Assembly: GCA_029339505.1 (NCBI GenBank)
Contig: JAQISU010000250.1
Coordinates: 62,001-126,000, forward strand
Origin: Unio delphinus
Taxonomy: Eukaryota > Mollusca > Bivalvia > Unionida > Unionidae
Length of the DNA: 64,000 nucleotides
Direction: 5' to 3'
Below the pieces are notes generated by a model. The model saw nothing but the letters and a program-made list of their open reading frames with translations. It was not told the DNA's origin and searched no databases. Position numbers and translations under genes: made by a program. This document shows, one piece after another, positions 62,316 to 64,000 of the stretch; position 1 is the first letter of the stretch; each line of letters starts with the position of its first letter.

Positions 62316-62427
62316 GCTCATTATATATCATGACTTTTTTTATAATATAAGTTTTATTTAAACAAACGTGTGTGTTATTTCTTCAAAACCCTACCTAATC
62401 TCAAAGGGTCGGCTCGACTACGTTACA

Positions 62428-62803
62428 GTTATTAACCCAGTCTTTTCTGAACCTATCATTATGTCCATACGTTTGTCTGTCTGTATGTCTACACTGATTG
62501 TTGTGTTTAGGTTCATTTGGTCAACTATCTTTCTAGATTAATAAGTAATAAATATGTGGTGGTAGTTATTCATATTGAATATACTGTGAAACAGAATCGA
62601 TGTAATGCACTGATGATGGTATTTATAGTTGTAGCAAATGTATTTTATTGTATTTGCAGGGTTGAGTTGAATAAAACAGGAGCTATATATATTTAGCTAA
62701 CGTTGCCAACCTCGTGCACAATAAAGTCGTATAACATATACTGGACTTGTCAATTGTCTATCATAGAAGTAGACCGGAAAGAACGGTAACAAATGCATCC
62801 AGT
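62428..62803. other. Non-coding interval
   Basis: AT-rich between the LTR and the LINE remnant. Nothing recognised. Confidence 0.5.
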
Positions 62804-64000
62804 CTAGAATGGTGCGAATAAAAGTTCTATACAAATTAAGGAGGACCTTTTTATCAACACCCAATCAGTGTGCGCAATTACTTTAAATAAATTTAATGCT
62901 TTTAAGCATTTAGCTTTTAAATTCATGATGTGTGGTACACAAATCAGTTTTCTGTCAAAAATAATACTTAAAAACTTTGTTTCATCAACATTTGGAATAA
63001 GTGTTCCATCCAGCGTGAGTCTATGGTCATCATGATATCTTCGCCACTGACAGAAATGCATGTATACTGTTTTCGATTTAGAAAATTTGAAACCGTTATT
63101 ACTGGCCCAATTTGGATCTTATTGATATTTTGCTGGAGTTGCCTTTCAATTGTATGCATGTGCTTTGATCGATAACAAATTAAAAAATCGTCTACATATA
63201 AAGAGCAATCCACACCGGGGGCTAAGCACTTGGTGATGCTATTGATTTTGATATTAAATAGCGTCACAGATAAAATACTGCCCTGGGGCACACCCATCTC
63301 TTGCTGGTGCATATCGGAAAGGGTATAGCCCACTCGTACTTTCAATTCTGTCGGAGACAAAATTGGAGATGAAAGAGGGCAGACGGCCTTTTAGACCCAG
63401 ATCGTGCAGGTCATTTAGTATCCCGTACTTCCATGTTGTGTCATAGGCCTTTTCAAAATCAAAGAAGACTGCTACTAAATGTTCCTTCTTGATAAATGCA
63501 TCGCGAATACACGTTTCCAGTTTAACCAGATGATCGTTAGTACTACGACCAGAACGGAAGCCACTTTGGAAAGGAGATATTATATTGTTACTTTCCAAGT
63601 ACCATAAAAGCCGAAAATTAATCATTCGTTCCATTGTTTTGCATACGCAGCTTGTCAGTGCAATGGGCCGATAGCTGTTAGGATATTAGTTATCGTTGCC
63701 TGGTTTGGAAATCGGTATCACTGTTGCTTCTTTCCAGCTCTTAGTACATTACCAACAATCCATAAATCATTAAAGATTTTAAGAAGTAATGTCAGAAAAG
63801 ATTCTGGGAGGTGTTTCAAAAACTGGTAATGTACTTCTTCAGGCCCAGCGGATGTATCATGGGCCTTGTCTAATGCCTCCCTACTTTCCAATAAAGAAAA
63901 CAGCTGGTTATAGTTTTCAGTGTTGTTCGATGTAAATTTTAAACGTGACTTTTCTTTTTTTGATTTTAATCTTCTAAAGGCATTAGAATAATTAGATGAG
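62804..64000 (-). mobile_element. Jockey-like LINE reverse transcriptase (minus strand, runs off the right edge)
   Basis: From 64000 down: a GPEEVHYQFLKHLPES-like segment near 63830, then SPFQSGFRSGRSTNDHLVKL and VAVFFDFEKAYDTTWKYGIL at about 63450-63590 (palm motif with F-D-x-x-K-A-Y-D). Next come GVPQGSILSVTLFNIKIN near 63250-63300 and LYVDDFLICYRSKH near 63170-63205 (YVDD box), then SIIFDRKL..H near 62930-62980. At least two frameshifts (near 63300 and 63060) and a stop near 63635 show decay. Confidence 0.85.

Larger units (their letters stand above)
61216..62427 (+). mobile_element. Solo LTR, family D, with internal hairpin array
   Basis: 1212 bp, TGTTACG..CGTTACA, flanked by 5-bp duplications GTTAT (61211-61215 and 62428-62432). 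The first 50 bases recur at 61369-61415 (CCCGATATGGCGTAGAGGGT), an internal duplication. TATATAA at 61453-61459 may be the core promoter. It also contains hairpin repeats (61853-62091) and a TA-rich minisatellite (62120-62310). Confidence 0.72.

Overview
The window is eukaryotic: AT-rich, with long introns bounded by GT..AG, many (TA)n, (TC)n and (ATT)n microsatellites, and dense transposon debris. The mix of a DIRS retrotransposon, a Maverick/Polinton fragment, tRNA-derived SINEs, CR1/Jockey-like LINE remnants and small hairpin repeats suggests a lophotrochozoan, most likely a bivalve mollusc. That assignment is inference; no species marker is present.

The main host gene runs on the + strand from at least 823 to 41146. 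I could chain 17 exons whose splice sites and reading phases all agree, giving 1137 codons; the 5' start lies upstream of the window. The product is a type I membrane protein. It has a cysteine-rich N-terminal part, fibronectin-III-like modules, a furin-type RKKR site, two cadherin-like modules (one with a DINDAP motif), two EGF-like repeats, one transmembrane helix and a proline-rich cytoplasmic tail. A candidate alternative last exon sits at 38320-38377. The long 3' UTR ends near 42250.

Its introns carry most of the mobile DNA: a decayed but structurally complete DIRS element (7661-14539) with inverted terminal repeats and an internal complementary region; a solo LTR (19076-19923); SINEs, including one whose middle has expanded into a minisatellite with higher-order structure; LINE fragments; a MITE whose ends are built of 22-bp repeats; and a tandem array that duplicates an exon end together with its splice donor.

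Downstream come a second solo LTR of the same family (42576-43419), two exon-like segments of an unrecognised host gene (44125-44797) and, six bases later, the integrase end of a Maverick/Polinton (adintovirus-like) element (44804 to about 50000). That element carries integrase, a small membrane protein, a penton-like protein, a basic core-like protein, a major capsid protein and two small ORFs. Polymerase, packaging ATPase and protease are absent. Most of its genes are broken, and a SINE with 13-bp target duplications sits inside it.

From 50 to 64 kb I see no convincing host gene. The region holds minisatellites, LINE fragments on the minus strand, a TTAA-flanked MITE (60584-61205) and a solo LTR (61216-62427, GTTAT duplications). 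That LTR contains four tandem nested hairpins with paired base changes. A Jockey-like reverse transcriptase fragment runs off the right edge.
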